DNA from: Sphingobacterium sp.
GTDB lineage: Bacteria > Bacteroidota > Bacteroidia > Sphingobacteriales > Sphingobacteriaceae
Direction of reading: 5' to 3'
Assembly (NCBI GenBank): GCA_031253985.1
Contig: JAIRVH010000185.1
Location: 186,001 to 250,000 of the forward strand
Length of the DNA: 64,000 nt
Shown: positions 35,175 through 44,721 of the stretch, piece by piece
Layout of the letters: each line of letters begins with the position of its first letter
Numbering within the stretch: the first letter of the stretch is position 1
Translations under genes and position numbers: made by a program
The notes under the pieces: model-generated
What the model was told of the DNA's origin: nothing
The model's database searches: none
The model's input: the letters and a program-made list of their open reading frames with translations, nothing else

Positions 35175-36722
35175 TTAGTCCACATCCCACCAGAGTTTGG
35201 TTGCTGCATTGTCTGTACCGCCAAGCAGTGCACGTCCTTTGCTCAGTTCAACCATATTGTCTGTCGCCTCGGTCAGTGGATAAGGCAATCTTTTAATAAA
35301 TGTCCCTATCGGCAGGTCTGCATTGTCGGACTGGATCAATGCATACATTTTTGGAAATCCTGTTCGCCTATATTCTGCCCAAGCCTCCATACCATTGGGG
35401 TAGATCGCCAACCATTTCTGTACGCCGATCTGTTCACGCTGTTCGGCCACGGTTGTCGCCCATCTGACGGGAATATTAGCTACAGCTGGCGAATTATGAT
35501 AATCGCCGGGAGCGATAGGCACATGGTTTGATGCGATGTAATTACTGATCTGCGCAGCATCTGTAATGCCCCATTGTTCCATACTCGTTTTGATGCCTTC
35601 CTCGTACAGCTGCTTGGCCGCGCCGCCCATATTCCAGCCATTCAATGCCCCTTCGGCCCGTAAGAAAAAAGATTCTGCAGCACACATTACGTGGAAATTC
35701 TGGGTAAAATTTCCTTCAATAGCCACGCCATTATAACGTACCCAATAGGTACCCACATTGGAATTGGAACCTGATTGATTACGTACGTTCCCTAAATCCG
35801 TGGCCGTAGCACCATTTCGCACGCTATTGAATGCCTTTCCGATATAACTGGGTTGAAAATAAATACCTAAACGTGGATCGGCATAGCCTTTTAGGTAAGA
35901 AGCGATCGTGGAACTCATTGAAAATTCGTTCCATACAGCAACTTGCGCCAATCCATTGGTATCATTTCCAGAAAGGGATTTGAGCATACTGGCATTGTGC
36001 GTATTGCTAGACATCAGACCAGCAGCAACAGCTGCTTCGGCTTCGACCTTTGCTTGATTGGCATCTACACTGGCGATACGCAAGGCTAACCGCAAGCGGA
36101 GCGAATTAGCAAATCTGATCCAGTTTTCGGTGTTTCCATCGAAGATCAGGTCGTATCCCTGAAAAATTTTCGTTCCGGCTGGTAAGGCTTTCAGATTGGC
36201 TACTGCTGTAGTCAATTTTTCAAAGAAATCTGCATAGATCTTATCCATGGAGTCATAAGGAATAATGTCGTTGGCCTCGGCAGCACCGAAATAAGGTATC
36301 GGTCCAAATTGGTCTGTCAGCCGATGAAAGGCATACACCCACATGATATTGGCCAATGCAGCCTCACCTGATTTGGGTTCTGTATTTTCCAGAATGCTTT
36401 TGAGCTGTGGTGCGGTATCAACATAGATAACTGTCCAAAACCGGCGCTGCCAATCCGGAGTAAGCAGATAACGGTCCGTACTAAACGAATTCGTAGTGAG
36501 TGCAAAATATTGGGCATATAGATCGGGTCCCAGATTTTGCACTGTTTGATAAAAGGATCTATTCATTGCAGCCGAAGACTGTGCCTTGGCAAACATAAAA
36601 GGCAATTCCCGCTGTGTGATCACCGTGATATTGTTGGGATCGGTATTGATATCCTGAAAGTCCTTGGTACAGGACAACAGGCTTATTGCTAATAGCGAAC
36701 TAAATAGGGTGCTTTTTTTCAT
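35175..36722 (-). CDS. SusD/RagB-family glycan-binding lipoprotein
   Basis: This 515-residue outer-membrane lipoprotein has lipobox ISLLSCTKD, followed by FQDINTDPNNIT, the typical start of the SusD-like_2 group. Tetratricopeptide-like segments follow (FEKLTTAVANLKAL, NSLRLRLALRIASVDANQAKVEAEAAVAAG, FFLRAEGALNGWNM and AKQLYEEGIKTSMEQWG). The C-terminal part EQIGVQKWLAIYPNGMEAWAEYRRTGFP is characteristic. SusD proteins cap the SusC channel and capture the oligosaccharide. It is 11 bases downstream of the susC gene. Confidence 0.92.
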   Translation of the reverse strand: MKKSTLFSSLLAISLLSCTKDFQDINTDPNNITVITQRELPFMFAKAQSSAAMNRSFYQTVQNLGPDLYAQYFALTTNSFSTDRYLLTPDWQRRFWTVIYVDTAPQLKSILENTEPKSGEAALANIMWVYAFHRLTDQFGPIPYFGAAEANDIIPYDSMDKIYADFFEKLTTAVANLKALPAGTKIFQGYDLIFDGNTENWIRFANSLRLRLALRIASVDANQAKVEAEAAVAAGLMSSNTHNASMLKSLSGNDTNGLAQVAVWNEFSMSSTIASYLKGYADPRLGIYFQPSYIGKAFNSVRNGATATDLGNVRNQSGSNSNVGTYWVRYNGVAIEGNFTQNFHVMCAAESFFLRAEGALNGWNMGGAAKQLYEEGIKTSMEQWGITDAAQISNYIASNHVPIAPGDYHNSPAVANIPVRWATTVAEQREQIGVQKWLAIYPNGMEAWAEYRRTGFPKMYALIQSDNADLPIGTFIKRLPYPLTEATDNMVELSKGRALLGGTDNAATKLWWDVD

Positions 36723-36733
36723 TGTTCGAGGAT

Positions 36734-39700
36734 TTAAAAAGTTAACTTAACATTCAGTCCAAAGGAGCGGACACTAGGCGGCAAGCCGACTTCAACTCCC
36801 TGAAAATTGCCCGCTCCCAATGCTGCCTCAGGATCTATGGGGTTGTCTGTTTTGCCTATTCCCGGAATATCCAATTTGGATTTTCCACGATAAAAGAAAA
36901 ATAGGTTACGGCCCGTCAGCATGAGCTGTGCACTTTTGATCGCAGTTGTATTTTTTAGGTTAAATTTATAGCTGACAGATAGTTCACGCAAGCGGACATT
37001 GGTCATATCATAGGTAAAGAATTCTCCCCAGGCATCGCGTCCGTTCTGCGATACACGGGTCCAAAGCTGCTGCGCTGTGATAGCCTTGGTATTGGCTGCG
37101 CCGCTCATGTCCACGGCATCGAGCACCAGCCCTCCGTCACGGTAGTCTGTGGTATAATCCGCTACGCCAAAGGCCGCTAGATAAGCTGAGGTACCCGATA
37201 CGATTTCACCGCCAATACGTGTATCAACCAAGGCATTGACCGTAAAATTTTTATAGCGGACCGAATTTGACCATCCCAATAAGGCCTTAGGATTAAAATT
37301 GCCCAATTTTTGATTCGCTTCGACCACTGGCAACCCGCTGTCGTCAACCACATATTTCCCTGTAGCCGCATTCCTTTTCCATTTATAACCGTAAAGATCA
37401 CCGTATTTCTCCCCTTCATTGACGACAACAGAAGCATATTTGGTACTTTCGGTAATCGTTGCGCGTTTAGTCCGCTCGTGCAATTCAATCACTTTATTGG
37501 TATTGGCTGCAAAATTGAAAGTGGTCTGCCATTCTAGCTTTTCTCTTTTTATAGGCGACGCAGTTAATTGGACCTCAATTCCCTTATTCGCTATATTTCC
37601 AGCATTGATGTATTGCCTGCTAAAACCGCTTGCCATTGGCAATCCAAGAAACAAAAGCTGATTGACTGTATTACTTTTGTACATCGTCAGATCAAACCCC
37701 AATCTGTTGGCAAAGAATTTCATATCCAGTCCCGCTTCATAGGATTTGGTCAGCTCGGGTTTCAATTCAGGAATTGCCTTTATCGGTGAACGAGAGATAA
37801 ATCCTTTTCCCGCACCTAGCCCAAAAGAATACAATTGTTGAAGCAGATAGGGATTCGCATCGTTACCGACCTGCGTATAGGAAGCTCTTAACTTGCCATA
37901 GCTGATCCAGGCTGGCAACTTGAACCATTCATTGAAAATAGTGGATACGCCGAGTGACGGATAGAAATAACTGTGTGGAGATTTTAAGGTGGAGGTCCAG
38001 TCGTTGCGTGCCGTCATATCGAGAAAGGTATGATTAAAAAAGGCCAGCTGAGCACTTCCATAAACCGAATTTAGACGTCGATCATAACCATTGATCAGTA
38101 GAAATTCTGGCGTCGTAGCCATCGTTAAACTAAACTCATTCGGTACGGACAGGCCATTGGCCATATTCTGAAAGCTACTGTACTCCCGATTTAAAGAACT
38201 TGCACCAACATTATAGCTAATTTTGACTGCCTCGTTAAGTGTATTATTTCCATTGAACAACAAATCAAAGTTGCGCTCCTGATAGCGCGCATGTGTCTCA
38301 TAATATTTACCTCCGGGACGCACATCGCCAAGAGAAACAGTACCTGCGTAGAATGCCCCGGTTGTCTTATCAATGTATTTATCATAACTGAACCTTCCCA
38401 TGACATTTAGCCAATCCGTCAACTGATAGGTTGCCGAACCCAATGCGGTAATGCGATCGCGTACTTCATTGACCGAGGTGCGGTTGGTACTCCAATAAGG
38501 ATTGTCGTATACGGCAGAACCGGACCAGTACTTCCGTTGCGGTTCACCAGTAACCGGATCAACAGTCTCAAAGTCTTTAAGTTCAGCCTCATCCATATCT
38601 CGTGGCATCACATACACTTCCACCGGGATTCCCATATCGCCCAAACGCGGGCGATTGTCAATCTGCTGGTTAACGTAATTGAGTTTTACATCTGTTTTCA
38701 GTTTGGGGATCAGTTCCGTATTGATGCGAAGATTCAGGTTATTGCGTTTCAGGTCGTTACCAGGAATAATGCCTCCGATTTTATTGTTTGTATAAGAAAC
38801 ATAACCCTGGACTTTTTCCGTCCCTCCATATGTGCTAATGCTATTGTTGAAGGAGGTCGCATTTTCAAAGAAATCGCGGACATTATTTTTATAGGTTTGC
38901 CCTAGTGGTCCCCAGCTCTCACCGACATTTGTACCACTGACCCCTCCATTTCCCCGTCCGTAGGTATTCTGGAATTTACTGAGCAAGTTGACCTGATCCA
39001 AGGATGCACTACCATTGTAATCGATATTATACCTACCAGCCTTACCTTGTTTAGTTGTAATCAATATGGCTCCATTTGCGGCCCTGCTACCATATAGCGC
39101 TGCAGCCGAAGGGCCTTTGAGCACATTGATGGACTCTATATCATCCGGATTGATATTCGCAGCGCCATCGCTCGTCCCATAGTTGTAGGTTGTTCCGGTA
39201 GCTTGTTGTGCACTCGAATTATCATACGGTATACCATCCACCACAATTAGCGCATTGTTATTACCGGAGATGGACTTGTTGCCCCGCAACACCACTTTGG
39301 CCGAGGCACCGGGCCCTGTAGCTGCCGTCGTCACCACAGCACCCGCGACTTTACCCGTCAGACTACTCAGCACGTTACCACTATTGTCGCGGGCATCATT
39401 GACTGCACTTCCATCCAGTTGTTGTGTCGCATAGGTCAGTCCCCTGGTCTGACGTTTGATTCCTAACGCAGTAACCACCACTTCATCAATTTGTTGACTT
39501 TCTTCGTTAAGAGCAATCTGGAGATTACCGGTTGAGGATACAGCAATTTCGAGTGTCTTAAAACCAAGCAGCGAAATTTTGAGCCTGTCCCCTGCATTCG
39601 CTCTGATATTAAAATTCCCCTGTTTGTCTGTCCGTGCTGCAACAGACATATTCAGATTAGTGATCGTTACACCTTCCAAAGCGGTATGATCGGTCGCATT

Positions 39701-39817
39701 GGTGACCCGTCCCTTTATTGTTGTAGTCTGTGCAGTAGCGAGACCTGTCCAAAGGAAGAGACAGCTCAGCATCGTGCCTACTGAAAATGTTCGATTACTG
39801 TGGATATGAACTATCAT
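36734..39817 (-). CDS. SusC/RagA-family TonB-dependent outer-membrane transporter
   Basis: The 1027-residue protein has a signal peptide ending near TGLATAQ, then a carboxypeptidase-like domain (TIKGRVTNATDHTALEGVTITN ... GNFNIRANAGDRLKISLLGF). The TonB box region is DEVVVTALGIKRQTRGLTYA, the plug contains LSSLTGKVAGAVV and ALIVVDGIPYD, and a 22-strand barrel follows. It lacks an STN domain, so it does not signal to an anti-sigma factor; the LacI regulator fits that. It imports bound glycan with its SusD partner and starts the seven-gene amino-sugar operon. Confidence 0.95.
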   Translation of the reverse strand: MIVHIHSNRTFSVGTMLSCLFLWTGLATAQTTTIKGRVTNATDHTALEGVTITNLNMSVAARTDKQGNFNIRANAGDRLKISLLGFKTLEIAVSSTGNLQIALNEESQQIDEVVVTALGIKRQTRGLTYATQQLDGSAVNDARDNSGNVLSSLTGKVAGAVVTTAATGPGASAKVVLRGNKSISGNNNALIVVDGIPYDNSSAQQATGTTYNYGTSDGAANINPDDIESINVLKGPSAAALYGSRAANGAILITTKQGKAGRYNIDYNGSASLDQVNLLSKFQNTYGRGNGGVSGTNVGESWGPLGQTYKNNVRDFFENATSFNNSISTYGGTEKVQGYVSYTNNKIGGIIPGNDLKRNNLNLRINTELIPKLKTDVKLNYVNQQIDNRPRLGDMGIPVEVYVMPRDMDEAELKDFETVDPVTGEPQRKYWSGSAVYDNPYWSTNRTSVNEVRDRITALGSATYQLTDWLNVMGRFSYDKYIDKTTGAFYAGTVSLGDVRPGGKYYETHARYQERNFDLLFNGNNTLNEAVKISYNVGASSLNREYSSFQNMANGLSVPNEFSLTMATTPEFLLINGYDRRLNSVYGSAQLAFFNHTFLDMTARNDWTSTLKSPHSYFYPSLGVSTIFNEWFKLPAWISYGKLRASYTQVGNDANPYLLQQLYSFGLGAGKGFISRSPIKAIPELKPELTKSYEAGLDMKFFANRLGFDLTMYKSNTVNQLLFLGLPMASGFSRQYINAGNIANKGIEVQLTASPIKREKLEWQTTFNFAANTNKVIELHERTKRATITESTKYASVVVNEGEKYGDLYGYKWKRNAATGKYVVDDSGLPVVEANQKLGNFNPKALLGWSNSVRYKNFTVNALVDTRIGGEIVSGTSAYLAAFGVADYTTDYRDGGLVLDAVDMSGAANTKAITAQQLWTRVSQNGRDAWGEFFTYDMTNVRLRELSVSYKFNLKNTTAIKSAQLMLTGRNLFFFYRGKSKLDIPGIGKTDNPIDPEAALGAGNFQGVEVGLPPSVRSFGLNVKLTF

Positions 39818-39869
39818 AATTTATCCATTTAGGGTTAAGATTTTTAGTTTATTCAATTGCGTTATAAAC

Positions 39870-39901
39870 CAAAGAAAGACCTAAAAGCCTAAAAATCCAA
39901 C
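39870..39901 (-). promoter_or_regulatory. candidate promoter of the amino-sugar operon
   Basis: On the minus strand GTTG (39901-39898) and TTTCTTTG (39877-39870) are separated by 20 bases, close to the Bacteroidota -33/-7 arrangement (TTTG and TAnnTTTG). The -7 box deviates at one key base. The susC ATG is about 50 bases further. Confidence 0.35.
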
Positions 39902-39921
39902 ACTTTTACCGGATAAAGTAG

Positions 39922-39935
39922 CGGTAACGTTATCG
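39922..39935. promoter_or_regulatory. candidate LacI-type operator upstream of susC
   Basis: CGGTAACGTTATCG is palindromic at six of seven base pairs with a central TAACGTTA. LacI-family operators are palindromes centred on CG. It lies about 105 bases before the susC start and would be read by the LacI regulator encoded at the other end of the locus. Confidence 0.55.
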
Positions 39936-40047
39936 AAAACCACAGTCCCTTTCGTACCCAACATAGCACTTAATTAGGAACACATATCCCATCAATAAAC
40001 TCACTATATAATTTCAGAGTGATAAAAATCCGCAAAAAAAGTTCACA

Positions 40048-40134
40048 TCATCTAATACTTACCAGTTTGTTACTTTGCGCAAACACTGGACAGGCAAATA
40101 GCAGCGAGGCGAAAAAGGCAAATATGGTCTTCAT
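40048..40134 (-). pseudogene. orphan signal peptide, remnant of an exported protein gene
   Basis: A 28-codon frame starts MKTIFAFFASLLFACPVFAQSN, a complete signal peptide with cleavage site, and stops eight codons later (KLVSIR). No continuation is seen in other frames. It looks like the head of a deleted gene. The rest of 39936-40263 shows nothing else. Confidence 0.45.
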
Positions 40135-40263
40135 GTAAATTAAATGGTATACAGCCTATGGCGTAATAATTTTACATAATGACACAGAGACAGACAACGT
40201 CAAAATTGACAATATACAAAAGGGTCCGAATCCTGGTATCTAAAATCTTTGAAACAGAGCACC

Positions 40264-41294
40264 TTAATTTAATGATGATCTGAATTCCAGTGGAGACAGT
40301 GATGTTCGGCTTTTAAATAAACGGTGAAAGGATTGCGGATGCTCAAATCCAAGTTGATACGCAATTTCGGAGACCGAAATTGAGGTCGTAGAAAGTAATT
40401 CTTTTGCTTTTTCGATCAACCTGTTCTGGATATGCTGCTGTGTGGTTTGACCTGTTTGCACTCTTAACATATCACTCAGATAATTCGCACTCAGGTGTAG
40501 TTGATCAGCAATGAAATGAACGGAAGGTATACCGGTAATGGTCAATTTATCATTTTTGAAATAGTCATCCAATAATAGCTCCAGCTTGGAAAGAAAGTCA
40601 CTATTCACTTTCTTTCTGGTCAAAAATTGGCGGTTATAATTACGGTCGCAATATTTTAACAGAAGGTCAGGGTTAGAGACGAGTAGATCTTGTGTAAAGG
40701 AATCCATGTTAATATCAATTTCCTGCTCAACATTCGCTATAATATCAAAAATGGTTTTCTCTTCTTTTTCAGAAAGATGTAAAGCTTCATTAGCCGTATA
40801 AGAAAAATATCCATAGTCTTTTATGCTGGATGCAAGTCCATAACCATGCAGAAAATCCGGATGTAACACCAGGACAAAACCTCTAACTTTACTAAGTAGT
40901 ATATCATCAAACTGAAGGACCTGATGCGGAGCAATAAAATACATGATACCTTCTTCAAAATCATCCTGTGGATACATATAAGTGTTGTCAAAGAATATCA
41001 GTTTCGTATTGTTAATCTTACAGGCATCAATCACATTACGAAGGATAAGCGGAAACTGTTTTTCCCATAAATCTGAACTGATCGGAAGCCCTAATGTAAA
41101 ATAGGCAACTCCACTGCCTTTTACTGCCTCGATTGCTTTCTCTCGAATTGACAGATCCGCAGAAAAGATTTCGTCCGTGTCATTGACCTTTTTCGCATCC
41201 CTGCTAACAATCCGTATTGATGAAGTAAAATTTCTTTTAAGTTCTCTTGCGAGCTCTTCGCCAATCTGACCGTTACCCCTAATATCGTTTGCAT
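40264..41294 (-). pseudogene. chimeric remnant: NAD-dependent epimerase head joined in frame to an AraC regulator tail
   Basis: The open frame (called from 41322, 352 codons) is two genes in one. Residues 17-118 read as an NAD(P)-binding epimerase (GNGQIGEELARELKR, IRIVSRDAKKVNDTDEI, GVAYFTLGLP, LIFFDNTYMYPQ). From about 121 it reads as an AraC-family protein lacking its start (FEEGIMYFIAPHQVLQ), and ends with the DNA-binding pair FIADQLHLSANYLSDMLRVQTG and SVSEIAYQLGFEHPQSFHRLFKS. The junction is near 40955-40968. The natural epimerase start MQTILG at 41294 is out of frame by one base at CCCC 41276-41279; five G on the coding strand would restore GGNGQIG. Neither half should work as its family does. 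Confidence 0.75.
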
Positions 41295-41398
41295 ATCTTT
41301 TGTGCTTTAAATTACGATACAAATTTCAGAAGATCCATAAAGATCTGAGTAGCTAAATTCAGGTAAGTTGTAACAAAATCTCTGTTATATCATCTTTT

Positions 41399-41608
41399 TC
41401 AGCCATTGCTTTTTTTATCTATATAAGGGGGATATTTCCAGTCAGGATCTTCCAAGTTTTTTTCCAATAGCTTCCTATCCCGGAATCCCCGGTAATGACG
41501 AATAATGGAGACAGCCTGCTGCTCAGAAGCTGTTCGCATTAGTAAGGGATGATAACAAAACCGTTTGTGATTTAAATTAAATCTGATAATTTGTTCCGTA
41601 TTTAAAAG
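41399..41608 (-). pseudogene. coding-like remnant of an unidentified gene
   Basis: A minus-strand frame open from about 41608 to the TGA at 41399-41401 encodes about 69 residues, such as NHKRFCYHPLLMRTASEQQ, AVSIIRHYRGFRDRKLLEK and PDWKYPPYIDKKSNG. The composition is protein-like and stop-free, but the only ATG (41539) is internal. I take it as the tail of a lost gene. The remaining bases of 41323-41706 hold nothing I can assign. Confidence 0.4.
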
Positions 41609-41706
41609 TCAGGGCTGTTAATGTACCCAATCAGATGGATAAATTATTGACATACCTGCTGATATAATCTCCAGGTATATCAATAGGATTTTTGTTATTT
41701 AGTCTA

Positions 41707-42654
41707 CTATTGGGCTAAAAACGCAAGCGCCTTCGTTAAGAATGCTTCATGATTCTGATAAAAAGCTGCATGACCAGAATCTGTAAATTCAACAAGTTCA
41801 GCGTTTGCTAAATTCTGTTTCATGTGATATGCATTTTGAACCGAAATTGGAAGATCCTTATCTCCATGAACGATTAAAACAGGTTTTTTAATGGTTTTAA
41901 TTTCATCAAGTGCAGCGGCGTCGGGTTGCGCCCAAGCCAAAACCGCAGAAAACTGAGCCGTTGAAGTCGCATCACTAAGTGCCGGATCCCGATCAACAGT
42001 ACGTAGATGTACGCGAGCAAAAGATGCTTTTCCTGCCACAATGCTGGCTTGTGATTCAGTAAATCCGAATTTTAAATAAGATTCTTCTGGACTAAGTCCC
42101 GCAGTTCCTGCTACAATATTTGGAAGGTTTGCAAGACCAATGGCTCCTTTGGGTCCACTATCCGCTAAAATAATCTTATTAATTATCGCAGGTTCTGTCA
42201 ATACGATTCTTTGGGCTACAAATCCTCCCATTGAGAATCCCATGATATTTACGGTTCCAAGGTTCATTGCTTTGATAAAATCAATGGCGTCATTAGCCAT
42301 TGCTTGGATTGTATTTGGAGTTGTCCCTTTAGATGCAGCTACTCCCTTGTTATCAAAAATGATTAGTTTATATTGCTTTGCAAGTCCATCGGTCACCGCA
42401 GGATCCCAGTCGTCCATAGACCCTCCCGTTCCCGGCAATAACACCAGAGGAATTCCTCCTTCCTTACCCCAGATGCGATAAGCGAAGTCTACTCCTTTCA
42501 CACGGATAAAGTTCGTTTTTGCGTTGTTGTGACTTACCGCCGATGATTCCTGTTCGCTTGGGAATTTGTCTTTATCGCTACATGCAATTGATACTGCGGA
42601 AGAAAGGGATAGGCATACTGCGCTTAAGATCGTAAATTTGCTCATTGTTTTCAT
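41707..42654 (-). CDS. exported alpha/beta hydrolase, probable lipoprotein
   Basis: The 315-residue protein has a signal peptide with a lipobox-like AVSIACSDK (Cys near 25). The hydrolase domain contains LVLLPGTGGSMDDWDPAV, LIIFDNKGVAASKGTTPNT, the nucleophile elbow IMGFSMGGFVAQRIV, the acid PVLIVHGDKDLPI and His in DSGHAAFYQN. The lid region near 170-230 is typical of small haloperoxidase-like esterases. It stands alone; the substrate is unknown. Confidence 0.82.
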   Translation of the reverse strand: MKTMSKFTILSAVCLSLSSAVSIACSDKDKFPSEQESSAVSHNNAKTNFIRVKGVDFAYRIWGKEGGIPLVLLPGTGGSMDDWDPAVTDGLAKQYKLIIFDNKGVAASKGTTPNTIQAMANDAIDFIKAMNLGTVNIMGFSMGGFVAQRIVLTEPAIINKIILADSGPKGAIGLANLPNIVAGTAGLSPEESYLKFGFTESQASIVAGKASFARVHLRTVDRDPALSDATSTAQFSAVLAWAQPDAAALDEIKTIKKPVLIVHGDKDLPISVQNAYHMKQNLANAELVEFTDSGHAAFYQNHEAFLTKALAFLAQ

Positions 42655-42892
42655 TATCTTCTATTTAGTTATGATTACGAAGCAAACTTAAATCAAACAA
42701 CCAGACTAAATACGGGCAGAAGAGGTGAAGCGGGCAAATTAACAGATGAATTGGACATTCCAGCTATTAAGGGTATTTTATAAGGCTCAGAAAAATCGAA
42801 AAGAATCTGTTTGAAATCAGGGTTGCACTGTAGTAATAACTCGATAGCTTCCCTGATTTTCCTGTATTTAAAAGTTATACATTAAAATTGAG

Positions 42893-43261
42893 CTAATTGG
42901 AGATAACATTAATTCGTGATAGTATTACTCTTCTAAGCCTATCTTCATGCTGATCACCCCACTGTCCCAGTGCGGAAATTATTGGAATTAAGCTCATCCC
43001 GAATTCTGTGAGCGAATACTCTACTTTTGGTGGAACGACTGGATATATTTTCTTGATGATAAGCTCATGATCTTCTAATTCTTTCAGTTGGATATTCAGT
43101 ACCCTTCTGGAGGCATCGGGTATTTTACGCTGCAATTCACTGGGTCTCTTATGTCCCTGGTCAATAAACCACAGCAAGCGTATTTTCCATTTGCCATAAA
43201 GCACCTCTCCTATCAAGTCAAGACCGCAATTAAGGTTCGGAATAATTTTTCTCTCATACAT
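42893..43261 (-). CDS. HxlR-family transcriptional regulator
   Basis: The 122-residue protein is a single winged helix: CGLDLIGEVLYGKWKIRLLWFIDQGHKRPSELQRKIPDASRRVLNIQLKELE-type order, then HELIIKKIYPVVPPKVEYSLTEFGMSL as the wing. The N-terminal Cys near residue 11 is the redox- or aldehyde-sensing position in HxlR/YodB proteins. It is divergent from the SDR gene, with a palindrome between them, so it probably represses that gene and itself. Confidence 0.9.
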   Translation of the reverse strand: MYERKIIPNLNCGLDLIGEVLYGKWKIRLLWFIDQGHKRPSELQRKIPDASRRVLNIQLKELEDHELIIKKIYPVVPPKVEYSLTEFGMSLIPIISALGQWGDQHEDRLRRVILSRINVISN

Positions 43262-43296
43262 ACTTCAAAAATAAAGGTATGTTCGGATTTGTACAA

Positions 43297-43317
43297 TAGG
43301 GGAAAAATTTATCCCTA
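43297..43317. promoter_or_regulatory. palindrome between the HxlR and SDR genes, likely operator
   Basis: TAGGG (43297-43301) and CCCTA (43313-43317) flank an A/T-rich centre GAAAAATTTAT in the divergent promoter region. An HxlR dimer would fit a site of this size. Confidence 0.5.
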
Positions 43318-43389
43318 TATGAATCGTAATGCCCTACTTGCGCAGGCTGTTTTTATACCTCAATTTTGTCCTATAAATAATTTTTAATA

Positions 43390-44181
43390 ATGGAACTATT
43401 TAATTTCAACAATGAGTTATCAGACAAGATTGCCTTGGTGACAGGTGGTACAAAAGGTACTGGTAGAGCAATTGCGGAAAGACTATTGCAGGCTGGCGCA
43501 ACAGTGATCATTACCGCTAGAAATATACCTAAAATAGAAAACCGTAAGCTCCATTTCATTGCTTCCGATCTAAGTACAGCAGAGGGGGCAAAAAAAATAG
43601 TGAGCGAAGTTCTTTCGAGCTTTGGCAGACTAGATATCTTAGTAAATAACCTCGGTGGATCAACCACGCCTGCAGGCGGATTTGCAGCACTCAGCGATGA
43701 GGATTGGGAATCAACACTACAAGCCAACCTTTTGGCCCCCATTCGTCTCGACAGGGGCTTTTTACCGCAGATGATAGAACGCAAAAACGGCGTAATCATC
43801 CACATTGCTTCTATTCAAGGCAAACTGCCTCTATATGATTCAACATTACCTTATGCAGCGGCAAAAGCAGGATTGCGAAACTATAGCAAAAGTTTATCAA
43901 ACGAAGTTACTCCTAAAGGCGTACGCGTACTGACGGTTTCGCCCGGCTGGATCAATACAACGGCAGCGGAAGCCTTACTGGCCGAAATTGCGAGAAACGC
44001 GCAGAGTACACTAGAAGAGGCGCAGCAACGCGTAATGGATGCATTGGGCGGAATCCCTTTCGGGAGACCTGCCGAACCTGCAGAAGTAGCTGAACTTGTA
44101 GGTTTCCTTGTGTCACCAAGAGCCAATTATCTAACAGGAACCGAATATATCATTGATGGTGGGACAGTACCAACCATCTAA
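43390..44181 (+). CDS. SDR-family oxidoreductase
   Basis: The 263-residue enzyme has the classical SDR signature: IALVTGGTKGTGRAIAERL near 15, LVNNLGGSTTPAGGF (NNxG) near 85, HIASIQGKLP with the catalytic Ser near 138, and YAAAKAGLRNYSKSL (YxxxK) near 154. The C-terminus LTGTEYIIDGGTVPTI is the usual ending. It likely reduces or oxidises a carbonyl or alcohol with NAD(P)H. A SnoaL-like gene follows 10 bases later, and the HxlR regulator is divergent. Confidence 0.92.
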   Translation: MELFNFNNELSDKIALVTGGTKGTGRAIAERLLQAGATVIITARNIPKIENRKLHFIASDLSTAEGAKKIVSEVLSSFGRLDILVNNLGGSTTPAGGFAALSDEDWESTLQANLLAPIRLDRGFLPQMIERKNGVIIHIASIQGKLPLYDSTLPYAAAKAGLRNYSKSLSNEVTPKGVRVLTVSPGWINTTAAEALLAEIARNAQSTLEEAQQRVMDALGGIPFGRPAEPAEVAELVGFLVSPRANYLTGTEYIIDGGTVPTI

Positions 44182-44191
44182 TAACATCTAA

Positions 44192-44521
44192 ATGAGAGAA
44201 AATATGAATTTACCAAAAATGATCACAGAATTAGTGAAAGCACAAAACAAATTTGACAGTGGGGCTTACGCGAATTGTTTTACTGAAAACGCAGTTGTAT
44301 TTGATGAGGGAAAAACGCATAACGGAAAGACAGAAATTAAAAACTGGATTGACAAAGCCAACAAAGAATACCGTGCTATGATGAAACCGCTAGATTACAA
44401 TGAAACCGAAAACATCTTATCGACGGAAATTTCGGGTACATTTCCCGGTAGCCCCATTGTTCTGAAATATCATTTTCAGTTGTCTGATGGATATATCAAA
44501 TCACTGAGAATTACCAGTTAG
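44192..44521 (+). CDS. SnoaL/NTF2-like protein
   Basis: The 109-residue protein has a helix QNKFDSGAYANCFTENAVVFDEG, GKTEIKNWIDKANKEY, then strands that read SGTFPGSPIVLKYHFQLSDGYIKSLRIT, the small NTF2-like fold. Starts at 44192 and 44204 are both possible. It follows the SDR gene in a two-gene operon and may act on the same compound as an isomerase or binding protein. Confidence 0.75.
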   Translation: MRENMNLPKMITELVKAQNKFDSGAYANCFTENAVVFDEGKTHNGKTEIKNWIDKANKEYRAMMKPLDYNETENILSTEISGTFPGSPIVLKYHFQLSDGYIKSLRITS

Positions 44522-44544
44522 CATACTAAATGAGTAATGCATTT

Positions 44545-44572
44545 AAGCTGATGTGTCAACCTCAGCTTTTTT
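44545..44572 (+). terminator. terminator after the SDR-SnoaL operon
   Basis: AAGCTGA (44545-44551) and TCAGCTT (44562-44568) form a 7-bp stem with a 10-base loop, followed by TTTTG. It lies 24 bases after the stop codon. Confidence 0.65.
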
Positions 44573-44721
44573 GTTGTTGGGCGAATCATTTCGTATGATT
44601 GCTATTTTTTCCATATATCGAATAAAGTTGTTCATGAAAAAGGAGAAATGGAGATCAAAAAAAAAATCTAAAAAATTATTTGACTATACAACGCACATTT
44701 TTTTTAATAACTTTGTTTAGG

